NCBI GenBank assembly: GCA_964641965.1
Contig: CAZXLD010000004.1
Location: forward strand, 124,001-188,000
DNA from: JAJDFU01 sp964641965
Lineage (GTDB): Bacteria > Bacteroidota > Bacteroidia > Chitinophagales > Saprospiraceae
Reading direction: 5' to 3'
DNA length: 64,000 nucleotides
This document shows positions 43,621 through 52,938 of this stretch, piece by piece. Made by a program: the position numbers and the translations under genes. The notes under the pieces were generated by a model. That model saw only the letters and a program-made list of their open reading frames with translations. It made no database searches and was not told the DNA's origin. How positions within the stretch are numbered: position 1 is the stretch's first letter; every line of letters starts with the position of its first letter.

Positions 43621-44568
43621 TTACTTGCCTGTACCTCCAAATCCAATTTCCTTTCTCAAGGGAAGATCGTCAAGCGAGTTTTTGCTCCAATAAGGACTTA
43701 ATTCGCTGGAAACCAGGGTGGCTTTTGTAGTACGAGGTTTTTTATCAAACGCGGAGGGATACTGATCTGTCCACCCAATGATTTTGTGTGGCGCATTTGC
43801 TTCAAAAACGATGGACAATTCTCTTTGAATAGAGGGCATATTTACTCGGTACATATTCAAGTTCTCTCCTTCAAAGTCTTTGCCCGAGTAAGTCATAGCC
43901 TCTGCATTGACTTGGATCGGTTCAGACTCAATATGCATCAAACGAGCGATTGAAAGGGAAGGCAGCATCTCAAAGGCACCAATTGGCAATTGTTCGGGCG
44001 AAATCCGTATTCGGTTAAACAGTTCATCCTCCAGAAGAACTGCTGGTACATCCATATTGGCGTCACCTTCAGATTCAAAATAGGAGCGAAGTTGTACCCG
44101 GTAGCTATTCTGGCTCAGATTGAGTTGCATAAAACTTTGCCCACACCAATCCTGTGAGGACATCGTAACCTTCATTGTTCGGCCCTCCTCTCCCCCTACG
44201 GGTGTGAATACAGATGTCATGATCGAATAATCATAAAGCCCAGTAGGGAAGCGCCGTAAAAAATTCAACTTCAGCGTGGAGACTCCTTTTTCGGGCTTGG
44301 CCCCTTCACTTTTTACCTGGATATCGGACCGAAAATCCTCTGTTACAAAAATGAGTACTGCTTCGCCGGGATGAATGTCCCGATACCGGTTCTGCTCTAA
44401 TACGTATCGGTTCAATTCAGCTTTGCCCTGATACCAATATTTATCCAATCCCTTACCAGGAGTATCATATGCAACGGATTGGACCGGCAATTCCTCTTTT
44501 GTGACCTTTTGCTCTTGACAGGCGAAAAACACCATTGCGCCGAAAAGAAAAAACAGGAATTTGTACAT
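43621..44568 (-). CDS. Lipoprotein of the Bacteroidota family often mis-labelled 'Maf'
   Basis: 315 residues with a lipoprotein signal (FLFFLFGAMVFFACQE). The segments KYWYQGKAELNRYVLEQNRY, EAVLIFVTEDF and SSQDWCGQSFMQLNLSQN match, as I recall, a conserved Bacteroidota lipoprotein family that public annotations sometimes call 'septum formation inhibitor Maf', although no Maf catalytic motif is present. Function unknown. It lies downstream of the ComEA-like gene on the same strand, with a 96-bp gap. Confidence 0.7.
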   Translation of the reverse strand: MYKFLFFLFGAMVFFACQEQKVTKEELPVQSVAYDTPGKGLDKYWYQGKAELNRYVLEQNRYRDIHPGEAVLIFVTEDFRSDIQVKSEGAKPEKGVSTLKLNFLRRFPTGLYDYSIMTSVFTPVGGEEGRTMKVTMSSQDWCGQSFMQLNLSQNSYRVQLRSYFESEGDANMDVPAVLLEDELFNRIRISPEQLPIGAFEMLPSLSIARLMHIESEPIQVNAEAMTYSGKDFEGENLNMYRVNMPSIQRELSIVFEANAPHKIIGWTDQYPSAFDKKPRTTKATLVSSELSPYWSKNSLDDLPLRKEIGFGGTGK

Positions 44569-44664
44569 AATCTATCTTTTTATTTGTGAAACAAAACTCC
44601 TTTAGTCAGGTTCTCGCCCGATTCGATTTCAGATGGCTCCACGGCGACCTTACACCTCAATATT

Positions 44665-45753
44665 TCAATTTGCAGAAGCATCATCCAATGATAAATAGGG
44701 AGCGATTTGCTGAATCTCTTCATGCGAAACTACTTTGGTGTCTGCGAGTGCTTCAACGCGCTGAAAGGGACCGTGATGTCTTCGATAAGATAAAATCGTC
44801 TCAGCTTGCTTCCAGCTTAGATATGGGTGAGCCGCCAACTCTTCTTTCGTACATCGGTTCAAAAAGATCTGTCTCAATGCTACACTGTCTTCCACCGACA
44901 GCAAGGGTTGAATTGCTTGGAAAGTACTGTCCGGAAGGCCAAATGTTTCCCCTACCTGTTCTGTACTTGAAAAGCCTCCCAGTTTCTCTCTGAATTTGAC
45001 GATTCGTTTAGATAATACGGGTCCGATTCCTCTAAGGTGTTGCCATTCTTGCTCCGAAGCCGTATTGATCTGCAACACTTTTTGTGCAGGTGTCGATGTG
45101 ATTGACTTTGCATCATCAAATTTGATCATAGGCCCCCATTCAGCCAACCAGTCTTCCTGAATACCATAAATAGTGCTCAACTGGCTCCTATCGCGAAATC
45201 CGCCAATCGCTTCTCTATACTTGATCCAGGTAGTGGCTACCTTCCGACTCAATCCCGCTCGTATTAAACCTTCCAGATCGATTTCATTCGGTTCGATAGG
45301 AAATGGGGTGACCTCAGCCCGCTTGAAATCCGGGGCTAATGACTGTGTTGGTTTATTTGCTTTATCCTCAATTTGAATGTAAGGCTCCAACCGGAGGTAA
45401 TCGGACTCGCGCATACCATAGATCTTTTTTAGGTCTTCTGCAACGCGGAATTTCCCTCCTTTCAAGCGATAATTTTCTATGCGTTTGGCGATAGGCTTTG
45501 GTATGCCCAGCTGGGTCCAATCTGGAAGGGCAATTTTATTTGGATCAAATGGAAAGGGAAGAAAAGTATCCGGCTTGCCGGGTTGGATGAATAGGGCCGT
45601 TTCTTCTTCCCATTGTTTAATGGTGGCAAGATCCACCTCAACTCCAGGTTTTGTTGGCATCCAATATTTCATGGAGAGGCACATAAACGAAATCAAGGAC
45701 ACAAGGATAAACCCCATGCGCTCGTGGGCATGGCAGGATAAGAATTTTCTCAT
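44665..45753 (-). CDS. Helix-hairpin-helix protein (ComEA-like)
   Basis: 362 residues with one N-terminal membrane helix (about 13-30, FILVSLISFMCLSMKYW) and four HhH repeats of about 70 residues each: LGIPKPIAKRIENYRLKGGK, GLSRKVATTWIKYREAIGGF, IGPVLSKRIVKFREKLGGF and SWKQAETILSYRRHHGPFQ. HhH repeats bind DNA without sequence specificity; ComEA has one or two, here there are four, a Bacteroidota-type arrangement. It would hold incoming DNA on the periplasmic side. It follows the ComEC gene by 11 bp. Confidence 0.85.
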   Translation of the reverse strand: MRKFLSCHAHERMGFILVSLISFMCLSMKYWMPTKPGVEVDLATIKQWEEETALFIQPGKPDTFLPFPFDPNKIALPDWTQLGIPKPIAKRIENYRLKGGKFRVAEDLKKIYGMRESDYLRLEPYIQIEDKANKPTQSLAPDFKRAEVTPFPIEPNEIDLEGLIRAGLSRKVATTWIKYREAIGGFRDRSQLSTIYGIQEDWLAEWGPMIKFDDAKSITSTPAQKVLQINTASEQEWQHLRGIGPVLSKRIVKFREKLGGFSSTEQVGETFGLPDSTFQAIQPLLSVEDSVALRQIFLNRCTKEELAAHPYLSWKQAETILSYRRHHGPFQRVEALADTKVVSHEEIQQIAPYLSLDDASAN

Positions 45754-45764
45754 TGGGGTGTAGT

Positions 45765-47867
45765 TTATTGGTTTAGAGTGTGTGAATAAGCTCCCTTTTT
45801 TTGAATGTTATGAAATGGCCATCCTAGCTCATTTAATGCGCTTACCCATTTTTGCTCCGTCCAAGGGGAAGGCGGGATTAACAGGACCACTTCGGGCCTG
45901 ACCGCTGTCGCTAATCGTTCGAAGTCAATAGTTGTCTCCCCTCTTAAGATCAATAGATCCAAATGAATGGGTTTTGCTGGGATTCTGGATGGCATCAGAT
46001 CTATTACAGCTGCCCGAAACCCGGCAACATTTAACCATCCTTTTCTTAAATGAAATTTATCTGATGGATTGAAATAGGTTGAGTCAAGGCTGATTTTTTC
46101 GTGTATCCGCAAAGGTCTGTTTACGCGATTTCCTACTGCCGCATATTGTTCTTCTTTTTCCGACAGTCCAGATTGGGCAATGGTAATCAGATGAGTACCC
46201 AAAAAGCAGTCGATCAAGACTTTTCCACCCTTGACGGCATACACCTCTAATTCCCAAGCCTTACTAGCTTGATGCGTTTCAATGGCTGTCTTGGTAGAAA
46301 GAACCAACATGCTCCCCAAAAGCAGCCATAAACCGCAATGGTTGGAATTTTTTATCCATAGCAACAACCCGACCAAGCCTACATAAAGGATTAGTACGCC
46401 TGGCCGGTCCATGGAAATCCCCTCCAGACTTCCGCCTGGCAGGTCCGCACAAAGGGTAACCGCCCGATTCGTCAATTGTATGAGTAGACTTAGACAATGA
46501 CCGGATAACTCGAGAAGGCCACTTGAGTCGGGAGTAAATAAAACCAGAATCCCATTGTATAAAATCAATTTGATCAAGGGTACTACGAAAAGGCCAGAAA
46601 GCCAGAAATAAATTGGAAAGGAATGAAAATAAAATAGGGTTAAGGGAAAAGTACCTAATTGAGCCGCTATCGAAACAGCTATTAAACTCCATGGTACCTT
46701 CAGGAAAACGGAACTGTTTTGAAAAGGTCGCATTAAGATTGGCTGGAATAAAACAATGCCAAGCACAGCGAGAAAAGACAATTGAAATCCCAGATCAAAC
46801 AATAAGTTGGGTTGAAGAATTAACATCGAACTTGCAGCGAAGGCCAGGGTATTGTATACATTTCCTCGCTGCGGAAAATACCGGCCCACCAATATTAATC
46901 CATACATCAGGGTAGCCCGTTGGACTGAAGGGGCCAACCCAGTTAATAAGGCGTACAGAATCAATACAAATAGAGAAACCAATAAGGATAAACTCGACCT
47001 CCATTTGGGGTTGCCAGGCAGAAAAGAAAAAATAAAGCCTACTCCAAAAGCCAGGATACCCACATGTAATCCTGAAACAGCCAACACATGTGCCACCCCG
47101 GCTTCAGCATATTGATTCTTTAACTCCGCGGGCATGCTGCTTTTTTGCCCGGTTAATAGGGCGGCGGCCAAACTAAACTCTTGATCACCGGGTAAAACCC
47201 TGCGAAGCTTTTGTTGAAAACCAGTGGTCAGCTTAAAAAGTATGGACTTGAGCGATGATTTGGCAGGTTCTTCTAAAAAAATCCATGCTTCAGGCCCTAG
47301 AAAAAGTTGGTGATAAATCTGCTTTTGTGCCAGATAAGATTGATAATCAAAAGCACCTGGATTTCGGGGGGGAGAAACGCCTACCGGAGGCTTGGAAAAA
47401 GCTAGAATGGAACCTGGATAAAGACTTTCTGATACGCTATCCTTAGCTATAAAGGCTTCGACCTGGCCCATCGCTCTACTCCAATGGCCCTTGTGGTCCT
47501 TACGCTTTACGCAACGCAGCCAAAGCCTCAATTTATTGGAGGATGTAGGCTTGACCTCGCTGACCATCGCCACCCAAATACGGGTCTCTTCAATAGAATG
47601 TTGAATGTGCGCACCAGATTTTCGCTGATCTTCCTCCTGCACCAGGATTAAGCCCATTAAAGACCACGTGATAAATAAAAGGGCGTAGAAACGAAGGGAC
47701 TTCGACCAGGATGTTGAGCCCAGGTGAATCCAGATCATGCATGCAAGTAACCCAACTCCAATCCCTCCAAATAAATACTTGGAAAAGTCCGGCACCCAGG
47801 GTTCTACCAGGATACCGAAAACCAGCGGACAGCATATTTTTAACATGGGGAAGCGATGCAGGCCCAT
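45765..47867 (-). CDS. comEC: ComEC/Rec2-family DNA uptake channel
   Basis: 700 residues from the ATG at 47867 (an in-frame TTG at 47894 is weaker). Residues 1-170 form the DUF4131 region, with several helices at the start and an OB-like part. The competence domain follows, with GVAHVLAVSGLHVGILAFGV as its signature and further transmembrane helices to about 520. The C-terminal 170 residues sit where other ComEC proteins carry a metallo-beta-lactamase-like nuclease, but no HxHxDH motif is present. It should import single-stranded DNA across the inner membrane. Next to the ComEA-like gene; natural transformation is a fair inference, though these genes alone are not enough. Confidence 0.85.
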   Translation of the reverse strand: MGLHRFPMLKICCPLVFGILVEPWVPDFSKYLFGGIGVGLLACMIWIHLGSTSWSKSLRFYALLFITWSLMGLILVQEEDQRKSGAHIQHSIEETRIWVAMVSEVKPTSSNKLRLWLRCVKRKDHKGHWSRAMGQVEAFIAKDSVSESLYPGSILAFSKPPVGVSPPRNPGAFDYQSYLAQKQIYHQLFLGPEAWIFLEEPAKSSLKSILFKLTTGFQQKLRRVLPGDQEFSLAAALLTGQKSSMPAELKNQYAEAGVAHVLAVSGLHVGILAFGVGFIFSFLPGNPKWRSSLSLLVSLFVLILYALLTGLAPSVQRATLMYGLILVGRYFPQRGNVYNTLAFAASSMLILQPNLLFDLGFQLSFLAVLGIVLFQPILMRPFQNSSVFLKVPWSLIAVSIAAQLGTFPLTLFYFHSFPIYFWLSGLFVVPLIKLILYNGILVLFTPDSSGLLELSGHCLSLLIQLTNRAVTLCADLPGGSLEGISMDRPGVLILYVGLVGLLLWIKNSNHCGLWLLLGSMLVLSTKTAIETHQASKAWELEVYAVKGGKVLIDCFLGTHLITIAQSGLSEKEEQYAAVGNRVNRPLRIHEKISLDSTYFNPSDKFHLRKGWLNVAGFRAAVIDLMPSRIPAKPIHLDLLILRGETTIDFERLATAVRPEVVLLIPPSPWTEQKWVSALNELGWPFHNIQKKGAYSHTLNQ

Positions 47868-48043
47868 GGCATTGAGGTTTAGTTTGTAAAACAAGTAGAA
47901 GGACTGGGAAACCTCCTTTTATTAAAGAGAGGTTAAAACGGAAGTAATTCCATAAAAAATAATTGGCTTAAATTAATCTTATTTAAATATTAAGCGTAAA
48001 TAGGATACATAGCAATGAGGTATCATCAGATTGATTTTCAACC

Positions 48044-49192
48044 TTACCCACGTTCAAGTTCTGTAGCCAACACATCTGGAAGTTGTTGATTTTCGGTACT
48101 TTCTTCGAAAGTATACAATTCGATCTTTTGTTTTTTCCCTTTCAATTCAATTACCCCCATCCGCTTTGGCAGGAAATCGCCAGGGGGAAGGGATAATTTG
48201 TCCAACAAGTGTTTTGAAAGCAGAATCTTTACTCTAAACTTATTACATATATCCTGTATTCTCGAAGTTGTATTAAGTACATCCCCGGAATAAACAATGT
48301 CCCGCTTGATAAAACCGATTTCCCCTGTGGTAACCAGGCCACTATGTATACCTGCTTTAAACTCCGGTACCAACCCGTATCGTTCTCGGTATTTGGGAGC
48401 CTCCTTTAGGATTTTGGCCTGAGCTTTATAGAAGCAATGGACACATCTTGCATTCTTCAGCCCTAGCTCCATGGGCCAGGTAACTACGATCATATCTCCC
48501 ACATATTGATAGATTTCCCCCTTGGAATCGAGTATGGGCACGGTAATATCTGAGAAATAATCGTTAAGCAATTGATGGAACCTTAAATGCCCTAAGCTTT
48601 CGGCCATTGTGGTGGATCCTCTAAGATCCATAAACAGAAAAATCCGTTCCTCTTCTGTAGGGCGGTGATACTTCCCCAATATCAGTTTCAACAAAATACC
48701 GGGTCCATATTTTTCATTGATGTTTAGGGCAAGAACTGTAATCAAGGAAAGAATGAGCCAAAAGAAGAAATTTCGGATCAGGAGGCGCTGTTCCAGAAAT
48801 GGATTAACAGCCGTAAACGCTGCATCTATCCCGGGAGTGAGTACGAAAGAACGGTCAAAAAATTGAACGGCTGCCTGATGCAGCAGAAAAGTAATTAGAA
48901 AATCAATGACTGCCAGAATGAGGCTGTTCAGGAAAACTGCCGCTCCGAAAGTAATGCGGCGGCCCCATTTCCGGAGGTAGAAAACCAATAGGGAGCCCGC
49001 AATTAAGCCTGAAAAAAACATACTGATCGAAGAAAAGATCAGATATGGCGTATAGGAAAAATCGGTTTCATAGTGGTGTAGCTGCAGTATAGAGAAGGAA
49101 TTCAAAATATCCAGCCAACCTATAAGGATCCATACCATGGTAATACCCAAGACCTGTCGAAATTGGAAGTAAAACCGTTGGGATAACAACAT
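48044..49192 (-). CDS. Membrane-bound class III adenylate/guanylate cyclase
   Basis: 382 residues. The N-terminal half has four hydrophobic helices (VLGITMVWILIGWLDILNSF, FSSISMFFSGLIAGSLLVFY and others). The catalytic domain follows with both metal Asp residues (FLFMDLRGSTTMAE and YQYVGDMIVVTW), the substrate region KRDIVYSGDVLNTTSRIQ and GIHSGLVTTGEIGF. The DIVYSG segment favours ATP, so cAMP is the likely product. No known sensor domain is fused; the membrane part may sense. The ATG at 49192 is chosen over a TTG at 49204. Confidence 0.85.
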   Translation of the reverse strand: MLLSQRFYFQFRQVLGITMVWILIGWLDILNSFSILQLHHYETDFSYTPYLIFSSISMFFSGLIAGSLLVFYLRKWGRRITFGAAVFLNSLILAVIDFLITFLLHQAAVQFFDRSFVLTPGIDAAFTAVNPFLEQRLLIRNFFFWLILSLITVLALNINEKYGPGILLKLILGKYHRPTEEERIFLFMDLRGSTTMAESLGHLRFHQLLNDYFSDITVPILDSKGEIYQYVGDMIVVTWPMELGLKNARCVHCFYKAQAKILKEAPKYRERYGLVPEFKAGIHSGLVTTGEIGFIKRDIVYSGDVLNTTSRIQDICNKFRVKILLSKHLLDKLSLPPGDFLPKRMGVIELKGKKQKIELYTFEESTENQQLPDVLATELERG

Positions 49193-49405
49193 AATTTGCG
49201 GCAATTAGGCAATTGGCTTCTTCGTAAAAGTAAACTTTAATCCCTTTTCGTACTATGTTGCCAAGAACCGGAGCTTTTCCATTTTGGTTAAAAAAATCAG
49301 ATTGAAGAGCCTATTGGTGATTCAGTTGAAAGATAGATTTCGGGACAAATTTCTTTATTGTGCAATATCCTTCATCGAAGCATTCACAGGTACGAATAGA
49401 TTGAT

Positions 49406-49984
49406 ATGAAAGAATTTCTTTTTCATGTAGATACGGCCCTGATCACACCGAGAACCGTTACCCGTAGATTTAGGGAGCAGGACGGACAGGCGTTTTACGA
49501 GCTTTTCCAAAACAACTACCATCGATTGGAGGAACTCAACTCTGAATTGCCACAAACATTGGGTGGACCAGAAATGGCTGAATTCTGGATACGTTCCCAG
49601 CTGGCCGATTGGTTGCTTCAAAAAGCGTTCAGCTTTGCTATTTGGGGTAAAGACTCTGCTCAAATGATTGGCTGGGTCGCTTTGCAAGAGTATAGGGAGC
49701 ATCTTTCAGATTCCAAGATTACCGGTTTTATCGATCAGGAATATGCAGAAAAAGGATTTATGACTGAAGTTGTACTGGCCCTCCTTGATTATGCTTTTGA
49801 TGATCTGCAGTTGGAAAAAATTCGGCTCTTGCTGGCAGCAGATAACTATGCCGCTCAAAGACTGGCCAGGAAATGCTACTTCACCAGAGAGGGTGATCTT
49901 CGACTGGAAGGCTGGAAGCCAACTGGAGAACGATTTGATCTGGTAGCATTTGGACTGACTCGGGTAGATTACGAAACGTTATAA
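49406..49984 (+). CDS. GNAT-family N-acetyltransferase (RimJ/RimL-like)
   Basis: 192 residues with the GNAT fold. Seen: RFREQDGQAFYELFQNNYHR near the start, the central beta strand FAIWGKDSAQMIGWVALQEY, the variant acetyl-CoA loop region QEYAEKGFMTEVVLALLDYA and KIRLLLAADNYAAQRLARKC near the end, as in RimJ/RimL-type enzymes that acetylate ribosomal protein N-termini or small amines. The substrate is unknown. Convergent with the YraN gene, 19 bp apart. Confidence 0.82.
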   Translation: MKEFLFHVDTALITPRTVTRRFREQDGQAFYELFQNNYHRLEELNSELPQTLGGPEMAEFWIRSQLADWLLQKAFSFAIWGKDSAQMIGWVALQEYREHLSDSKITGFIDQEYAEKGFMTEVVLALLDYAFDDLQLEKIRLLLAADNYAAQRLARKCYFTREGDLRLEGWKPTGERFDLVAFGLTRVDYETL

Positions 49985-50003
49985 TGATAATGCCGTGCTA
50001 GTT

Positions 50004-50378
50004 TTAAGCCAAACCTGGAAAAAAAGCATCCTCCAAATGCTTAAGCACAGGTTTTCCCTGCAATGGCCAGTAGATGGAAATTATATCAAACCTGACCTCT
50101 CCCTCATATTCATTTGCCTGCATATAGGCAGCGGCAGCCTGAATCAAGCGTTTTTGTTGCCCTGCACTCAGAAAGGATTCAGGCTCTCCAAATGCAATGG
50201 AGGATCTGGTTTTCACCTCGACGAAAACTAGCATATCCTTTTCTTTAACAATCAAGTCCACTTCTGCTCTTCCCACTCGCCAATTGGTCTCAATGACAAG
50301 GAAACCTTGCTCTTCCAGCCATTCCCGAGCCAGCATTTCACCCATTCTCCCCGTAGTCTCTGCTTTTCTTGGGTCCAT
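50004..50378 (-). CDS. YraN/UPF0102-family endonuclease-like protein
   Basis: 124 residues. The conserved nuclease-like core is complete: GEMLAREWLEEQGFLVIETN, the catalytic-type VGRAEVDLIVKEKDMLVFVE and VKTRSS (D-ExK arrangement of the Holliday-junction resolvase fold). YraN proteins are widespread and thought to act in DNA processing, but the role is not settled. No operon partner. Confidence 0.9.
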   Translation of the reverse strand: MDPRKAETTGRMGEMLAREWLEEQGFLVIETNWRVGRAEVDLIVKEKDMLVFVEVKTRSSIAFGEPESFLSAGQQKRLIQAAAAYMQANEYEGEVRFDIISIYWPLQGKPVLKHLEDAFFPGLA

Positions 50379-50524
50379 TTTCCTTATATCAATTTAAATC
50401 GTATCTAATAGAAACCAGCTATTGATATTTATAAAGATGCGAGTTTAAAGGGATCTATTTTGAATCTAAATAGACTTCTGAATCTTATCATGCACTTGAA
50501 TTTAGCAAAGGGACCATAAAAAAA

Positions 50525-50550
50525 GCCCCCCTCCGTAAACGAAGAGAGGC
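50525..50550 (-). terminator. Strong intrinsic terminator on the minus strand
   Basis: Read on the minus strand: 11-bp stem GCCTCTCTTCG / CGGAGGGGGGC (three G-U pairs) with tetraloop TTTA, then T7. On the plus strand there is no T run. It must end a minus-strand transcript, yet the nearest annotated gene on that strand ends 600 nt away. Confidence 0.8.
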
Positions 50551-50566
50551 CATCCCAAAAACCGAT

Positions 50567-50635
50567 TTATTCTAATGGTTCTTTAGAAGGTAATAGTCCA
50601 TATTCACCAATCCTTTCCCACCATTGATTTTCCAT
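50567..50635 (-). CDS. Possible 22-residue peptide before a terminator
   Basis: ATG-started mini-ORF (MENQWWERIGEYGL..., with adjacent Trp residues and an acidic end, SKEPLE) that stops 16 nt before a strong terminator. Upstream lie AAGGAGAGG and a near-match to the promoter box (TAGTTTTC). It could be a real small protein or a reading frame in a small RNA. No relative is known to me. Confidence 0.4.
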   Translation of the reverse strand: MENQWWERIGEYGLLPSKEPLE

Positions 50636-51156
50636 GGAAAGAGATAGCCTCTCCTTAGGAAAGAAAATGAAAAAAGGAAAACTAATTCAAGTAAGTATTT
50701 GATGGAAACGGCATATAATTTTCACCGAAAGCCTAATTCAATAACTTCCGAAATGCCGATATGTAGACGAGTCTCTTAACACTTCAAAGATGGCCGAAAA
50801 CCCTTTAAACTCTAATACCCTGATAGAGGTATTTTTGGTAAAAACCCGCTTTTCAGGCCTAAATCAACCTTCCCATCCTGCCAAAGTCTGAAATCAAAAC
50901 GACACCCCACGCTCCTAGGAAAAATGCGTATACAAAGCGTGCTTCACGTAATTGACTCCTATGCGAGTAGCCCAGGAGGTACGGCACTGGAAAGTGCAAC
51001 TGATCACGCTTTAGGTCCAATCTACAGTAGTTGGAACAAACGATCTAAATCCAATACCAATAGGTTCAAATTGAATTTGAAGTATCCTAAATTCAAGAGA
51101 AAGGGAAAAATTAATACAATGTGAATTGAATGCAGGTGACCTTTTGACCTGACTAC

Positions 51157-51819
51157 CTATACCAATCGATTATCAATCGCCGCCTTTATCAACTGAGCCG
51201 TGCTGTTCACGCCTAATTTTCGCATAATATTCTTGCGATGCACGCTCACGGTTTGGTCGCTTATAAAAAGCTCTTCAGCAATCTTTTTACTACTCTTCGC
51301 CTGAGAAATCAGGTGTAGCACTTCTTTTTCCCTTCGTGTCAATTGAAATTTTTTCAGAAATCGATCCGTATAGATGTTGGATCGATTAGCAGCAGGAGCA
51401 TAGGGCGAGCTATTTCTAAGAATGCCCCTGCCATAAAATTTCCCCCCATGACGGACCTGCTCCAACGCGTCCAGAAGCTCGGATGGTGGAGATTGCTTCA
51501 AAAGGTACCCTTTTGCACCGTTTTTCATGGCTTGTTTCACCAGTTTAGAATCGTTGTACCGGCTTAATATAATGGCATGAGGCGCCTGATCGAGCGCTAC
51601 CAGTTCCGATAGCAGATCGAGCCCTTCTATCCCCATCAGGCTTAGTTCAAGTAAAAGAAAGGAAGGCTTTCGTTTTTTTACGATCTCCAGCACTTCCGTG
51701 CCGTTATTTGAGGTGTCTGAAAGTTCGTAGGAGGCCATATCCTTACGGTTGAACAGGGCCTTTAATCCTTCCAGGAAGATTGGATGGTCATCCGCAGCTA
51801 CTACCTGGTGTTTACTCAT
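51157..51819 (-). CDS. Orphan NarL/FixJ-type response regulator with Glu in place of the phospho-Asp
   Basis: 220 residues from the ATG at 51819. The receiver keeps the acidic pair (AADDHPIF, Asp10/Asp11), Ser86 and Lys108 (GYLLKQ), but the phosphoacceptor position reads LLLELSLMG: residue 58 is Glu (codon GAA) instead of Asp. The C-terminal LuxR-type HTH is intact (LTRREKEVLHLISQAKSSKK, then SDQTVSVHRKNIMRKLGVN). No kinase gene lies beside it. Glu often mimics phospho-Asp, so this regulator may be permanently active or controlled by other means. Confidence 0.88.
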   Translation of the reverse strand: MSKHQVVAADDHPIFLEGLKALFNRKDMASYELSDTSNNGTEVLEIVKKRKPSFLLLELSLMGIEGLDLLSELVALDQAPHAIILSRYNDSKLVKQAMKNGAKGYLLKQSPPSELLDALEQVRHGGKFYGRGILRNSSPYAPAANRSNIYTDRFLKKFQLTRREKEVLHLISQAKSSKKIAEELFISDQTVSVHRKNIMRKLGVNSTAQLIKAAIDNRLV

Positions 51820-51981
51820 TTGGATGTTCGTTTCATGGGACCTGGAATGCTTAGTATGGAAGATATGTCCAACCTTGAAATCTACGCCTTGTAGCCAATT
51901 TCTTACCTGCAAATTCATGCCACCTGATTACAAGCTACCGCTATAGCAACGAATTGCCGGTTAAGGGAAATACAAACGGTT

Positions 51982-52926
51982 ATGATACCTTTGAACCGGC
52001 AGGATAAAAGTCAATTTATCATGGACATGATTTCCCTTTGGATGATCCGGCTCGTAGTGGGGGGGCTGGCAATTCTTCCTTTCTGTGTAATATACGTACT
52101 GTCCGACGTTTTGTACATAATCCTTTACAAAATTGGCAGATATAGAAGGAGTGTAGTATTGACCAACCTCCGCACTAGTTTTCCTTCAAAAAGTGAAACA
52201 GAAATCAAGCGCTTAGCTGCCGCCTACTACCAAAACCTGTGCGATGTTACCCTGGAAACCATGAAGGGACTTAGTTTGACCACAGCAGAGATCCGGAATC
52301 GTTTCCGAATCCATAATATTGATATTTTAGCCCCTCCTCTTCAGGAAGAGAAATCCGTTTTGCTCATGGGAAGCCATATGAGCAATTGGGAATGGGGCTC
52401 ACTTGCCGTCGCCCCGTTTATTGAAGCTCCTGTATTTGGCATCTACAAACGATTGCGAAATGCCAAAGTAAACGCCTACTTCAATAAAAAACGAGGTCAG
52501 TTTGGTCTCCACCTGGTCCCTATGGAACATACAGCAAGGACCTTGGCCATTCAGCGCAAAACCCCCTCTCTTTACTGCTTAATTGCAGACCAGACCCCCT
52601 CAAACAAAGAAAAAGCACATTGGATCCAATTTCTTAATCAGGAAACACCGTTTCATCGAGGTACAGACCAACTTGCCCGCTCTACCGATTTCCCGGTTTT
52701 TTACTACGATACCCGTCGCATAAAAAGAGGATATTACGAAGTGACCTTATATCCACTTACCATGCATCCGGGTCAACTGGAAGAGGGAGAAGTGACACTG
52801 CGATATGCCCGAAAACTGGAAAGCATAATTCACGAAGAACCGGCGGATTGGTTGTGGTCACACCGAAGATGGAAACACAAACGACCAGCAGACACTCATT
52901 TAATTGAGAATGTCTATTTACATTAA
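51982..52926 (+). CDS. LpxL/HtrB-like lysophospholipid acyltransferase
   Basis: 314 residues. One N-terminal membrane segment (LVVGGLAILPFCVIYVLSDV) and a catalytic HX4E motif in GSHMSNWEW. Other family parts are YRRSVVLTNLRTSFPSKS at the start and LIADQTPS, followed by GTDQLARSTDFPVFYYDTRR. These enzymes add the secondary acyl chains of lipid A or acylate related lipids at the inner membrane. Bacteroidota have several paralogues, so the exact lipid is open. An ATG at 52021 is an alternative start. Convergent with the FadH-like gene. Confidence 0.85.
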   Translation: MIPLNRQDKSQFIMDMISLWMIRLVVGGLAILPFCVIYVLSDVLYIILYKIGRYRRSVVLTNLRTSFPSKSETEIKRLAAAYYQNLCDVTLETMKGLSLTTAEIRNRFRIHNIDILAPPLQEEKSVLLMGSHMSNWEWGSLAVAPFIEAPVFGIYKRLRNAKVNAYFNKKRGQFGLHLVPMEHTARTLAIQRKTPSLYCLIADQTPSNKEKAHWIQFLNQETPFHRGTDQLARSTDFPVFYYDTRRIKRGYYEVTLYPLTMHPGQLEEGEVTLRYARKLESIIHEEPADWLWSHRRWKHKRPADTHLIENVYLH

Positions 52927-52938
52927 CTCCCAATGAAG

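Larger units (their letters stand above)
50379..51156. other. Gene-poor region with a strong minus-strand terminator and a mini-ORF
   Basis: About 780 bp. It holds a well-formed minus-strand terminator (50525-50550), a 22-codon ORF directly before it (50567-50635), and a plus-strand TAnnTTTG match (TATTTTTG, 50830-50837) with no convincing gene after it. The plus-strand 66-codon ORF at 50924 is not supported. Confidence 0.6.

Noticed and set aside
50924..51124. Plus-strand 66-codon ORF in the gene-poor region
   Set aside because: Composition is unlike a folded or membrane protein, no promoter at a sensible distance except one weak box 90 nt upstream, no recognisable motif.
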